64,000 bases of DNA from an uncultured Roseateles sp. (GTDB lineage Bacteria; Pseudomonadota; Gammaproteobacteria; Burkholderiales; Burkholderiaceae_C). Where the stretch lies: the NCBI RefSeq assembly GCF_963422335.1, contig NZ_OY729424.1, forward strand, positions 1,736,001 through 1,800,000, read 5' to 3'. The notes below the pieces were generated by a model. It saw only the letters and a program-made list of their open reading frames with translations. It had not been told where the DNA came from and did no database searches. Positions 41,982 through 50,771 of this stretch are shown here, one piece after another. The position numbers and the translations under genes were made by a program. Numbering within the stretch: the first letter of the stretch is position 1; every line of letters starts with the position of its first letter.

Positions 41982-44060
41982 ATGACTATCAAAGTACGCC
42001 CACAAAGCCTGGCCCCGCAGGTGCGCACCATGACCGCCAGGCTGGCCCCGGCCAATGGCGAGGCGCAGCGCGGCCTGGTCGATACCACCGCTCGCACCAT
42101 GCAACTGGCCTTTGCCAGTGAAACGCCGGTGGACATGTGGTACGGCACCGAGATCCTGTCCATGGCGCCTGGCGCCATGCGCACGGGGGTGCGGCAGCTG
42201 ACCATGCCGCTTCTCTACAACCACAACCTGGACGACCTGCTGGGCCGGGTCGAAGGCATCGCCATCCACCCGGACCGCATCGCCCGCGCCGACGTTCGCT
42301 TCGGCAAAGACGAGCGCGGCGAGTGGGCCATGCAGCAGGCCGACGACGAGATTCTCGTCAACGTGTCGTTCAAGTACCGGGTCTACAAATGGATTGAAGA
42401 CACCGAGAACGACCTGCTCATCGCCATCGACTGGGAGGCCTACGAGATCTCCCTCATGACGGTCCCCGGCGACCCCACGGTTGGCGCCGGCCGAGGCGCC
42501 CAGCTCGATACCGAAAACGGCGTGCAGATCGAGGTTCGATCTGCTGCCGCCCCTGCCCCGTCGCCCAGTGCGCCGGGCGTTACTTCAGCGCCCGAGGCGC
42601 ATTCCAACCCCAGCAACTCTCAGGAGCAATCTACTATGAACGTTCGTTTCCGTGGCCAATTCCGCAACAAGGCGGGCGGCGAAGAAGATGGCAGCGGTGG
42701 CGGCGGTGGCACCACCATCACCGCCCCGCCGGCAGACCCCACAGCACTTGCCCAGCGCGGTGCAATGGATGAACGCGCCCGCGTCAACGAGATCGAGGCG
42801 ATCTGCAAAAAGTACGACCTCAGCGCGGAACTGCGCACCGCCATGGTCCAGCGCGGTGCCACCGTTGACCAGGCGCGCCTCACGGCCGCCGATATGGTGA
42901 TGGAGCGCGCTCGCAACAAGCCCGCCGCTGACTTCGGCGACAGCCACAACCCGGACCTGACGGCGAAGGAGAAGGCCCGCTTCAGCATGATCCGTGCGGT
43001 CAATGCCTCGCTCAGCGGCAACTGGAAGGAGGCCGGTTTCGAGCTCGAGTGCAGCAACGACATCGCAAAGAAGCTGGGCCGCGGTGCCGCCAACGAGCGC
43101 GGCTTCTTCGTGCCGACGAACATCCAGTTTGCGATGCGCGCTCCGTACGCCGTGGGCACCCCGGGCGCCGGCACCACGGGCGGCACGCTGGTGGGCACGC
43201 AGCTGCTGCCGGGCAGCTTCATCGAGGTGCTGCGCAACAAGGCCCGCACCATGCAGGCCGGCGCCACGGTGATCAGTGGCCTGGTGGGCGCCGTCACCAT
43301 TCCGCGCCAAACGGGCCAGACGGCCACGTTCTGGACGGCTGAGGGCGTGGATACCAGCGAGGGCGAAGCCACCTTCGACAGCATCACGCTGAACATGAAG
43401 ACCATCGGCACCTTCAGCCAGATCAGCCGCAACATGCTGATGCAGGGCACGCCCGACATCGACATGCTGGCCCGTGCCGACATGCTGGCCGCCATTGCGC
43501 TGGGTATCGACCTGGCCGTGCTGTCTGCACCCGGCACTGGCTCGCAGCCTCTCGGCATCTCGAACCAGGCCGGTGTGGGCTCTGTCATCGGCGGCGTGAA
43601 TGGCGCTCAGCTGACGATAGATCACCTCATCGACCTGGAGACCCAAGTGATGGACGCCAACGCGCCCGAGGACTCGCTGGCCTACATCATGAATCCGCGC
43701 AGCGTCGGCTGGGCCAAAAAGCTCAAGTCCACCACCGGCCAGTACCTGTGGACGACGTACCCCGGTGGCCAGCGCAGCGGCACGCCGGGTGAGGTCAACG
43801 GCTATCCGGTCCTGCGGTCCAAGCAGGCCCGGAACAACCTGGTCAAGGGCAGCTCGGGGGCCGTTTGCAGCGAGCTGTTCTATGGCGCCTGGAGCGAAGC
43901 GCTGATCGCTGAATGGGGCGTACTTGAGATCCTGCCCAGCACCACGCACCCCAGCGTCTACAAAAACGGCGGCGTGCTCCTGCGCGCGCTGCAGAGCCTG
44001 GACATCGGCGTGCGCCACACCGCCAGCTTCTCCGTCATGTCCGACGCGCTGACGGTCTAA
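41982..44060 (+). CDS. Fused prohead protease and major capsid protein (HK97 fold)
   Basis: 692 residues. The N-terminal protease (about 1-185) has LLYNHNLDDLLGRV with candidate catalytic His81, and EAYEISLMTVPGDP with candidate Ser157. A linker rich in Ala/Pro/Ser and Gly leads to the delta-domain-like helical part (about 255-330) and the HK97-type capsid (about 380-692: LRNKARTMQAGATVISGL, then ISRNMLMQGTPDID and the C-terminal GVLLRALQSLDIGVRH). Self-cleavage in the linker would release the mature capsid protein. Such fusions are known in some siphoviruses. Confidence 0.92.
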   Translation: MTIKVRPQSLAPQVRTMTARLAPANGEAQRGLVDTTARTMQLAFASETPVDMWYGTEILSMAPGAMRTGVRQLTMPLLYNHNLDDLLGRVEGIAIHPDRIARADVRFGKDERGEWAMQQADDEILVNVSFKYRVYKWIEDTENDLLIAIDWEAYEISLMTVPGDPTVGAGRGAQLDTENGVQIEVRSAAAPAPSPSAPGVTSAPEAHSNPSNSQEQSTMNVRFRGQFRNKAGGEEDGSGGGGGTTITAPPADPTALAQRGAMDERARVNEIEAICKKYDLSAELRTAMVQRGATVDQARLTAADMVMERARNKPAADFGDSHNPDLTAKEKARFSMIRAVNASLSGNWKEAGFELECSNDIAKKLGRGAANERGFFVPTNIQFAMRAPYAVGTPGAGTTGGTLVGTQLLPGSFIEVLRNKARTMQAGATVISGLVGAVTIPRQTGQTATFWTAEGVDTSEGEATFDSITLNMKTIGTFSQISRNMLMQGTPDIDMLARADMLAAIALGIDLAVLSAPGTGSQPLGISNQAGVGSVIGGVNGAQLTIDHLIDLETQVMDANAPEDSLAYIMNPRSVGWAKKLKSTTGQYLWTTYPGGQRSGTPGEVNGYPVLRSKQARNNLVKGSSGAVCSELFYGAWSEALIAEWGVLEILPSTTHPSVYKNGGVLLRALQSLDIGVRHTASFSVMSDALTV

Positions 44061-44128
44061 GCGCCCCGGCGCCGCCACGAGGTGGCGCCCCTTCAATTCA
44101 TCCATCCATTCAATCTGGAGATACCGAT

Positions 44129-44452
44129 ATGCCTATCAAAAAGTACATCGTGCGCGACGGCTTTATGGTCGTGCTGGAAATCAAGCAGGCGGACGGCAGC
44201 GTCCACAAGCGCACCTATGCGTCGGGTGACGAAGTCAGTCTGGACGATGACGCCCACGCCCAGCATGCCCACAAGCTCGAATTCGCGAACGAGAAAGACC
44301 GCGCCGCGGCCCTGGCGACTGAGAAGGAATCGCGCATCCAGGCCGCCGCCACCAACAGCCCGGCGGACCTGGTCAATGCGCTGATCGCCGCCCTCGGCCA
44401 GGCACTGAACCAGGGCCAGGCCGTGCCTGCACCCGAAGGCAGCCAGAGCTGA
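44129..44452 (+). CDS. Hypothetical head protein downstream of the capsid gene
   Basis: 107 residues starting MPIKKYIVRDGFMVVLEIKQ. The N-terminal half is strand-rich, the C-terminal half helical and Ala/Gln rich. GGAG precedes the ATG. The position suits a decoration or head completion protein, but no family was identified. Confidence 0.7.
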   Translation: MPIKKYIVRDGFMVVLEIKQADGSVHKRTYASGDEVSLDDDAHAQHAHKLEFANEKDRAAALATEKESRIQAAATNSPADLVNALIAALGQALNQGQAVPAPEGSQS

Positions 44453-44461
44453 GGCGGCGCC

Positions 44462-44776
44462 GTGTTCGCCGATGACGCGGCCACCTACCTGGAAGACCTG
44501 GGCTCACCCGTCACCTGGCAGCCCTCCGTGGGCGGCCCGGTGGTGGCGGGCCTGATGATCTTTGACCAGCCTGGGCAAGAGATGGACGGTGGCCGGGTCA
44601 TCACCCGCGAATACAAGGTCACCTTCGCCACTGCCACCTGGCCAGGCCTCAAGCGCGATGAGGTCTTGACCATTGGCGGGGAGGGCGGCGGCAGCAACTA
44701 CAAGCTGCGCACCGACCCCCTGCCTGCCGAAGACGGCGTGTTCAGCGCGGCCCCGCTCAGCAAGGTGCGCCCATGA
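44462..44776 (+). CDS. Head-tail joining protein, gpFII-like
   Basis: 104 residues from a GTG at 44462. YLEDLGSPVTWQ and ITREYKVTFATATWPGLKRDEVLTI suit small head-tail joining proteins of the gpFII type, which sit below the portal. The stop overlaps the next start by four bases. Confidence 0.65.
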   Translation: MFADDAATYLEDLGSPVTWQPSVGGPVVAGLMIFDQPGQEMDGGRVITREYKVTFATATWPGLKRDEVLTIGGEGGGSNYKLRTDPLPAEDGVFSAAPLSKVRP

Positions 44777-45189
44777 CAACCAAGCTCACCCAGATCCTGG
44801 ACCGCATAGACGTGGTGCTCAAAGCCGCGCTCGCCGGCGTGTGCCTGGTCTTCCGCGATCGTGCCGATGCGCAGAGCCTGGAAGAGGCACCGTGCATCAA
44901 CGTGGTGGCGCGAGACGGCACCACCACCCAGTTCAGCGCCGAGTTCGACCAGGACGAACAGCAGATCGAGCTGCGCGTGTACGTGCGCGAGGAACCCGGC
45001 ACCCCCGAGGCCGAGCGCATCCACCAGCTGGCGCACCAGGCCCTGGTGGCTGATGCCCCGCTGAAGGTGCTGCTGGACAGCCTGCGCCGCACTGACCACA
45101 CGTTCGACCCCGAGCCGGCCGACACCACCTCGCTCATCAAGGTGCAGCGCTACCGCGCCCTTTACCTGACCCCCGTCAACACCCTGTGA
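44773..45189 (+). CDS. Tail terminator protein, gpU-like
   Basis: 138 residues, MTTKLTQILDRIDVVLKAAL to YLTPVNTL. The helix-strand order and the LTQILDRI start and RIHQLAHQALVAD helix fit minor tail protein U, which caps the tail tube and sets tail length with the tape measure. Confidence 0.72.
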   Translation: MTTKLTQILDRIDVVLKAALAGVCLVFRDRADAQSLEEAPCINVVARDGTTTQFSAEFDQDEQQIELRVYVREEPGTPEAERIHQLAHQALVADAPLKVLLDSLRRTDHTFDPEPADTTSLIKVQRYRALYLTPVNTL

Positions 45190-45214
45190 ACCCATTCAAG
45201 CAAGGACACCCACC

Positions 45215-45385
45215 ATGAAATGCATCGTGAACCCCGGCCACCAGATCCGCCGGCAAGACGGCACCCTCGCCGGCCCCGGCGATGAAGTCGAGATCGCTGA
45301 CGAAGTGCTGGCCGCAAACCCGGGCGCAGCAACCGAAGTCAAGGGCGAGGCCGAAGCGCCGACCACCGACACCCCCGAGGCCTGA
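45215..45385 (+). CDS. Small hypothetical phage protein
   Basis: 56 residues, MKCIVNPGHQIRRQDG to TTDTPEA, preceded by AAGGA. The N-terminal half is strand-rich, reminiscent of small beta-barrel neck proteins. No family recognised. It lies between the tail terminator and tail tube genes. Confidence 0.7.
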   Translation: MKCIVNPGHQIRRQDGTLAGPGDEVEIADEVLAANPGAATEVKGEAEAPTTDTPEA

Positions 45386-45432
45386 GCCGCGCACACGGCC
45401 ACCACAAAACCTGACCCTAGGAGATCATCACC

Positions 45433-46194
45433 ATGCCTGCTCAGACCCAGAAATTCGGCGTCGGCATTCTTGTCGCCACCACCCGCACAGATGCCCAGGG
45501 CAACCTGCTGGCCGTGCCTGCGCCCTATCGCCTTGGCATCCTGCAGGAGGTCGGCACCGACTTCAGCTTCGAAGGCAAAACGCTGTACGGCGCCGGCCAG
45601 CTGCCCGTCGATCGCGGCCGCGGCAAAGCCAAGCTCGCCTTCAGCGCCAAGACGGCCCAGATCAACGCCGCCGCCCTGGCGGCGCTGCACTTCGGCGTCA
45701 CGCCGACCGTGGGCTACAAAGGCCCAGTCATCGATGACCCGATCGCCGTCCCTGCTGCCGGCCCGTACACCGTGGCCACGGCGCCCCCGGGCAGCGGCAC
45801 CTTTGTGGCCGACCTGGGCGTGCGCGACACCAATGGCAACGACTTCACCCGAGTGGCCAGCGGCCCGACTGCGGGGCAGTACAGCGTCAGCGCCGGCACC
45901 TACACCTTTGCCGCGGCCGACACTGGCAAGGCCCTGCTGCGCAGCTACGAATACAGCTCAGCCACCGGCGGCCTGATCGTCCCGCTGACGAACCAGCTCA
46001 TGGGCTACAGCCCCAGCTTCGGCGTCATCCTGTTCAACGACAGCAAGGGCACCAAGCTGGTCATCAAGCTCACGAACTGCCAGAGCGACAAGCTGAGCTT
46101 GCCGTTCAAAAATGAAGACTTCGTGATCGCCGATTTCGGCTTCGAAGCGCTGGACGACGGCACCGGCTCGGCGGGCTACTGGAGCCAGGCATGA
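45433..46194 (+). CDS. Major tail tube protein, gpV-like
   Basis: 253 residues. RLGILQEVGTDFSFEGKTLYGAGQLPVDRGRGKAKLAFSAKTA, in part, marks the tail tube family, and an Ig-like insert follows (about 95-155). AGGAGATC stands before the ATG. The stop overlaps the gpG start by four bases. Confidence 0.82.
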   Translation: MPAQTQKFGVGILVATTRTDAQGNLLAVPAPYRLGILQEVGTDFSFEGKTLYGAGQLPVDRGRGKAKLAFSAKTAQINAAALAALHFGVTPTVGYKGPVIDDPIAVPAAGPYTVATAPPGSGTFVADLGVRDTNGNDFTRVASGPTAGQYSVSAGTYTFAAADTGKALLRSYEYSSATGGLIVPLTNQLMGYSPSFGVILFNDSKGTKLVIKLTNCQSDKLSLPFKNEDFVIADFGFEALDDGTGSAGYWSQA

Positions 46195-46598
46195 GCGGCG
46201 GGCTGATGATCCCCGGCTGCCTGCACGACTTCGGCGGCGGCCGGGCCTACATCCTCCCGCCGCTGAGTCTGGGCGCCCTGGAGTTGTTGCACGAGCGGAT
46301 GAAGCTGCTGCCCACGCTCGAGGTCACAGACCCCGTTGCCGTGGCAACCGTCATCGACGCCACGCACATTGCGCTGTGCCGCAACTACCCCATGATCACT
46401 CGGGTCGAGGTGGCCGAGCTGGTGGATGTCGGCAACATGGGTGATGTCTATGAATCGCTCATGGACATCTCCGGCGCCAAGCGCAAGGCGCAAGCCGCGG
46501 GAAACCTGCAGGCGATGAGCCCGTCAATTGGCGAGGGCTCATCGCCGGCATCTGCGCCAACACCGGCTGGACCTGGTCCTACGTCCGAGAGCACGTAG
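46191..46598 (+). CDS. Tail assembly chaperone gpG (zero-frame product)
   Basis: 135 residues. The helical LGALELLHERMKLLP and ATVIDATHIALCRNYP segments match the gpG type. Most ribosomes end here; some shift at 46499-46505 to make the longer product. The C-terminal 30 residues, after the slip site, are Ser/Pro rich and probably unimportant. Confidence 0.85.
   Translation: MSGGLMIPGCLHDFGGGRAYILPPLSLGALELLHERMKLLPTLEVTDPVAVATVIDATHIALCRNYPMITRVEVAELVDVGNMGDVYESLMDISGAKRKAQAAGNLQAMSPSIGEGSSPASAPTPAGPGPTSEST
46499..46505 (+). promoter_or_regulatory. Programmed -1 frameshift site GGGAAAC
   Basis: G-GGA-AAC in the gpG frame is a canonical slippery heptamer (lambda uses GGGAAAG). After the slip the frame reads without stop to 46861 and encodes NWRGLIAGICANTGWTW and PPVHHLVAGFVGYKP, typical of gpT. 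Confidence 0.9.
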
Positions 46599-46861
46599 AC
46601 CTGCCCACGCTGGACGCGCTGCAGGCCGAGTGGCACCGGTGGCCACCAGTGCACCACCTGGTGGCGGGCTTCGTGGGCTACAAGCCCGAATTGCAGGCGC
46701 CTGCAACAGCGTCAGATGGCGAGCCCGGGCAGCCCTGGGTGCCGCCCGGCATGGGTATGCCGCCCTCGCAAGAGTTCCGCGAAGCAACAACGACCGATCA
46801 AGCCATTGCCGCGGCTGAACGCATGTTCTTTGGAGACGTGAAAAATGTCGAACAAATCTGA
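46505..46861 (+). CDS. gpT extension of tail assembly chaperone gpGT (by -1 frameshift)
   Basis: About 118 residues added to the first 105 of gpG, giving a 223-residue gpGT. It carries YVREHVDLPTLDALQAEWHRW and HHLVAGFVGYKP, conserved in this class, and palindrome copy 6 in its linker. There is no good start codon of its own before the ATG at 46649, so frameshifting is the likely route. In lambda, gpGT links the tape measure to tail tube subunits. Its end overlaps the tape measure start by 17 bases. Confidence 0.85.
   Translation, partial: PAGDEPVNWRGLIAGICANTGWTWSYVREHVDLPTLDALQAEWHRWPPVHHLVAGFVGYKPELQAPATASDGEPGQPWVPPGMGMPPSQEFREATTTDQAIAAAERMFFGDVKNVEQI
46693..46704. repeat. Dispersed palindrome GCAGGCGCCTGC, copy 6
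   Basis: Exact copy in the gpT part, encoding QAPA just after the conserved GYKPE segment. Confidence 0.9.
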
Positions 46862-49280
46862 CGGCCGCGACTTTGAACAGAACATCACGGCGGACCCGTC
46901 GGGGTTCATCAAGGGCTTTGACCAGGCCAAGCAGGCGGCGGTGCAAACCTCCGCCACGATCGACGCGCAGTTCAAGAAAATCGGCGATCGTGTCATGGCC
47001 GTCAGCAATATGCTGGTGGGCTTTGCCACGGTGCTCGCTGGCGGCGGGGCGCTGAAGAAGTTCATCACCGACGCGAACGAATGGAACGGCACCGCCGGCC
47101 GCATGGCCGTGCAGCTTGACCTGACCACCCAGCGCGCCAGCGTGCTGAACGTGGCTCTAGCCCGCCTTGGCATGGACTCCGATCTTTACTTGGGCGCGTC
47201 GCAAAAGCTCAGCAAGCAGATTCAGAGCAATGCGCAGGCCTTCGAGGTGATGGGCATCAAGGTCCGCGATTCGTCGGGGGCCTATAGGCCTGTGACCGAG
47301 CTGATGGGCGAAGTCAATGCCAAGCTGATCGCGATCAAAAACCCGATCGAGCAAAACATTGCCGGCATGCAGGTGTATGGCAAGGGCTGGTCCGAGATCC
47401 GGGGCATCTTGCGGCTGACGGCGGAGCAAATGAACCAGGCCGAGGTGCGCGCCCGCGAGCTCGGCTTGATCGTCGGCCCCGAGGGCGTGGCGATGAGCAA
47501 GCAGTATGCAGCTCAGATGCGAGACCTGACCCTGGTCGGCAAGGCCATGGAAGTGCAGTTCGGCAACGCGCTGCTGCCGGTCTTCAGCCGCATCGGCGAG
47601 GCCATGAGCCGCGAGCTGCCGAAGTCGGCCAGTCTGTTTGGCCAGGTGCTGGGCACGGTGATGGAAACCGTCACCGTGCTGGCTGCAAACCTGCAGTTCG
47701 TGGTGGGCGGCATCGGCAGAGACCTGGGCGCCATCGCGGCCGGCATGGCTGCTGTGCTGACGGGCGACCTGGCCGGCGCCAAGGCCATTCACGAAATGGC
47801 GATCGAAGACGCCAAGCGATCGCGCGCTGAGCTGGATGCGCTCGAGGCCAAGGTATTGGGCGTCAACGCCCGGCTGCAGAACGTGGGGCAGGGCTCTCGG
47901 GATGAAGACTACGGGCACGAGGGCCGTGGTTCGCGCGACCAAGGCCCGCGCTACAAGTTCAAAGAGAAGGAAGAAAAGTTCGCCGCAGACCCGTCGCGCA
48001 TGCCTCAGTGGGAAACCGCACTCGCTGAGAAGAAGGTGGCGCTGGAGCGCGAGGCGCTGCTGGATGGTGAATACCGCACCATGAGCAAGGCGGCAGAGCT
48101 GAGCTACTGGCGCGAGCTGACCAAGCGCAAAGACCTAAGTGACAACGAGCGGATCTCGGTCTCGCGCCGCACGGCCGACGTGGAAATGGCACTGAACCGC
48201 GAGGCGTTCGACGTTCGCATCAAGACCCTGCAGGCCGAGGCTGAACAATACAAACACAACACCGACAAGCGGCTTGAAGTCGAGAACCGCCTGCAGCTGC
48301 AGTACGCATTCGGCACCAAGGAATATGAAGAGTCCCAGCGCCGCATCGTGGCTATCCGGCGCCAGGCGGATGAGCAGCTGAAGGCCATCGCGCAGAGCCG
48401 GGCCGAGGCAGAGCGCCAGGCGCAGACCCAAACCATCGCGCTGGAAGAGCAGACCGCGCTGCAGGCTGAGCAGTTGGGCCTGATCACCACGGCCCAGCTG
48501 CTGGCCAAGCAAGCCGAGTTTGAAGAGCGGCGGTATCAGATCGCCTTCACTGCCATCCAGGAACGCCTGCGCCTGGCTGAGGCCGACCCCGACCGCAGCC
48601 CGGTGGAGGTGGAGCGCATCCACCGAGAGATCGAGCAACTGGAGCAGCAGCACCAGCTGCGCATGGGGCAGATCAAGGGCGATCAGCAGCTGGACTTGAT
48701 GGCGCCGCAAATCGAGATCTTCAAGAGCGTGCAGAACACCCTGTCGCAAACAGCGCTGACGATGGTCACCAACTGGCGCAACGCCAGCAGCGCACTGCGC
48801 AGCATGTTCGCCAGCATCGGCAGCACCATGATCTCGGAGCTGATCACCAAGCCCGCGGCCGCCAAAGTGGTGGCCTGGCTGCGTGAGCGGGCCATGACGC
48901 TGTTCGGCATCGGCGCCGATGCGGCCAAGGCGGGGTCAGGTGCTGCGGCCTCTCAGGCAGGCATCCCTGTCGTCGGCCCGGCGCTGGCCCTGGCCAGCAT
49001 GGCCTCGGTCTTCGCGGCGGTGACGGCAATGGGCGGCAACGTGCCCAGCTTTTCGGCGGCCAAGGGGTTCGATATTCCGGGCGGCGTCAATCCGATCATT
49101 CAGGCCCACGCCCGGGAAATGGTGCTGCCTGAAGAGCAAGCCGATGTCGTCCGAGACATGGCCGGCGGCGGCGCCGGCGGGCCGCCCATCCACCTGCACA
49201 CCCAGGGCGGCGACTTCGTCCACAAGGATGACCTGGTCGGCCTGCTGCGCAGTTTGAAACGCAACTTCGTCATCATCTGA
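46845..49280 (+). CDS. Tail tape measure protein
   Basis: 811 residues. A helical N-terminal region with hydrophobic stretches (VSNMLVGFATVLAGGGALK), a long coiled coil (about 375-620, rich in Glu, Arg, Gln and Lys), and a hydrophobic Ala/Gly-rich C-terminal region (about 650-750) form a typical tape measure. Its length predicts a tail of roughly 120 nm at 0.15 nm per residue. It may also help DNA cross the cell envelope. Confidence 0.9.
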   Translation: MSNKSDGRDFEQNITADPSGFIKGFDQAKQAAVQTSATIDAQFKKIGDRVMAVSNMLVGFATVLAGGGALKKFITDANEWNGTAGRMAVQLDLTTQRASVLNVALARLGMDSDLYLGASQKLSKQIQSNAQAFEVMGIKVRDSSGAYRPVTELMGEVNAKLIAIKNPIEQNIAGMQVYGKGWSEIRGILRLTAEQMNQAEVRARELGLIVGPEGVAMSKQYAAQMRDLTLVGKAMEVQFGNALLPVFSRIGEAMSRELPKSASLFGQVLGTVMETVTVLAANLQFVVGGIGRDLGAIAAGMAAVLTGDLAGAKAIHEMAIEDAKRSRAELDALEAKVLGVNARLQNVGQGSRDEDYGHEGRGSRDQGPRYKFKEKEEKFAADPSRMPQWETALAEKKVALEREALLDGEYRTMSKAAELSYWRELTKRKDLSDNERISVSRRTADVEMALNREAFDVRIKTLQAEAEQYKHNTDKRLEVENRLQLQYAFGTKEYEESQRRIVAIRRQADEQLKAIAQSRAEAERQAQTQTIALEEQTALQAEQLGLITTAQLLAKQAEFEERRYQIAFTAIQERLRLAEADPDRSPVEVERIHREIEQLEQQHQLRMGQIKGDQQLDLMAPQIEIFKSVQNTLSQTALTMVTNWRNASSALRSMFASIGSTMISELITKPAAAKVVAWLRERAMTLFGIGADAAKAGSGAAASQAGIPVVGPALALASMASVFAAVTAMGGNVPSFSAAKGFDIPGGVNPIIQAHAREMVLPEEQADVVRDMAGGGAGGPPIHLHTQGGDFVHKDDLVGLLRSLKRNFVII

Positions 49281-49290
49281 GCGCACTCGC

Positions 49291-49887
49291 ATGTCCAACG
49301 ATCTGTTCCCTGACCTTCCGGGTGTCAGCTGGCCGGTGGGGCGCACTGTGCTGCCGCCGCCGGTTGACATCAAGACCACGCCCAGCCAGCGCGAGTTCCG
49401 GTCGCGCAGCAGCACCGTGCCGCGCTACCGGTACACCGTGCCTTTTGAGTTCCTGCGCAGCGGCCAGGCGCAGCTCGAGTGGCAGACGCTCATGGGCTTT
49501 TACAACGTGCACGGCGGCCCGTTTGATGATTGGCTGTTCAACGACAAGGCCGACAACACCGCGCTGAACCAGGTCATTGGTGTGGGTGATGGGGTCACCA
49601 CGCAATACCAGCTGGTGCGCGCCATGGGCGGGTTCCTTGACCCCATCTTCGGCATCAACGGCGCCCAGACCATCAAGGTGGCTGGCGTCACCTCGGGCGG
49701 CGCCACGGTCAGCCCGCTGGGCCTCGTCACGCTGCCGGCCCCTGCAGCCGGTGGCGCGGCCATCACCTGGTCAGGCCAGTTCTGCTGGCGCTGCAGGTTC
49801 GACGGCGACAGCCAGGCTTTCGAGCAGTTCATGGCCAATTTCTGGTCGGCCAAAAAGGTCGAGTTCATCACGGTGAAACCGCAATGA
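49291..49887 (+). CDS. DUF2460 (TIGR02217) distal tail protein
   Basis: 198 residues. FPDLPGVSWPVGRTVLPPP, PFEFLRSGQAQLEW, LMGFYNVHGGPFDDWLFND, shown as fragments, identify the DUF2460 family, the distal tail component of gene transfer agents and related phages. The stop overlaps the next gene by four bases. Confidence 0.88.
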   Translation: MSNDLFPDLPGVSWPVGRTVLPPPVDIKTTPSQREFRSRSSTVPRYRYTVPFEFLRSGQAQLEWQTLMGFYNVHGGPFDDWLFNDKADNTALNQVIGVGDGVTTQYQLVRAMGGFLDPIFGINGAQTIKVAGVTSGGATVSPLGLVTLPAPAAGGAAITWSGQFCWRCRFDGDSQAFEQFMANFWSAKKVEFITVKPQ

Positions 49888-50771
49888 GAAGCACTCTTTG
49901 GGAAACCAGCGCCGGCGCCCTGGTGGCGCTGCTCAACAGCGGCGCACCGCTCAACAAGGCCGACCTGTACACGCTCACCCTGGCTTCGGGCGCGGTGCTG
50001 CGATGGTCGGGGTCAGACGTGCCGCTGGCCGGTAACGGCCATCTGTGGACGCTTGGCCCCGGCATCAACCGCGGCCGCATCAAGTGGGTGGTGGGCGCCG
50101 AGGTCGACACCATGGACTTGACCCTGCTCACCGACGAGGCCAGGCCTTGCACCATCGCCGGCGTGCCGCTGTTGGCCTACATCCGCGCCGGCGGCCTGAG
50201 CGGTGCGCGTCTGCAGCTTGACCGTGCGTTTTGGGGTGCGGGCGACACAGCCCCGCGCGGTGCCCTGTTGTGGTTTGCCGGCAAGTTCGCCGACATCAAG
50301 CAGCTTGACCGGCGCCAGGCGCAGATCACGATCGTGAGTGCCATTGAGGCACTCACGAACATGGTGCCCGGCCCGCTGTATCAGGCGGGGTGCCTGAGCA
50401 CGGTGTTTGACGCCCGTTGCGGCCTGTCTCGCGCGGCATTCACCAGCACCGGCCACGCCACCACGGGGACCGATGCCACCCGGTCGGTGTTCAGCACTGA
50501 CCTGGCCCAGGCTGGCGGCTACTTCGGCCTAGGCACCCTCACGTTCACCAGCGGGGCGAACGATGGGCTGCAGCGCTCCGTCAAGCTGCATGTGCACACC
50601 GGTGGGGTGATCACCCTCATGTCGCCGTTGCCGGCGCCTGTGGTGGCCGGCGATTCGTTCTCGATCGTGCCCGGCTGCGATGGCCTGCAGAACACCTGCG
50701 AGGCGAAGTTCAGCAACGTCATCCGCTTCCGCGGCAAGCCCTACATCCCTCAGCCCGAAACCATCACATGA
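49884..50771 (+). CDS. DUF2163 / BR0599-family tail hub protein
   Basis: 295 residues. The N-terminal DUF2163 domain (TLWETSAGALVALLNSG, KADLYTLTLASGAVLRW) and the C-terminal BR0599-type part with GCLSTVFDARCGLSRAAF and PGCDGLQNTCEAKFSNVIRFRG are clear. The cysteines (two plus two) correspond to those placed at an iron-sulfur or metal site in the gene transfer agent homologue. It links the distal tail and the NlpC protein. Confidence 0.88.
   Translation: MRSTLWETSAGALVALLNSGAPLNKADLYTLTLASGAVLRWSGSDVPLAGNGHLWTLGPGINRGRIKWVVGAEVDTMDLTLLTDEARPCTIAGVPLLAYIRAGGLSGARLQLDRAFWGAGDTAPRGALLWFAGKFADIKQLDRRQAQITIVSAIEALTNMVPGPLYQAGCLSTVFDARCGLSRAAFTSTGHATTGTDATRSVFSTDLAQAGGYFGLGTLTFTSGANDGLQRSVKLHVHTGGVITLMSPLPAPVVAGDSFSIVPGCDGLQNTCEAKFSNVIRFRGKPYIPQPETIT

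Noticed and set aside
46649..46861. Independent 70-residue gene before the tape measure
   Set aside because: It is the C-terminal part of the gpT frame, which opens at the frameshift site.
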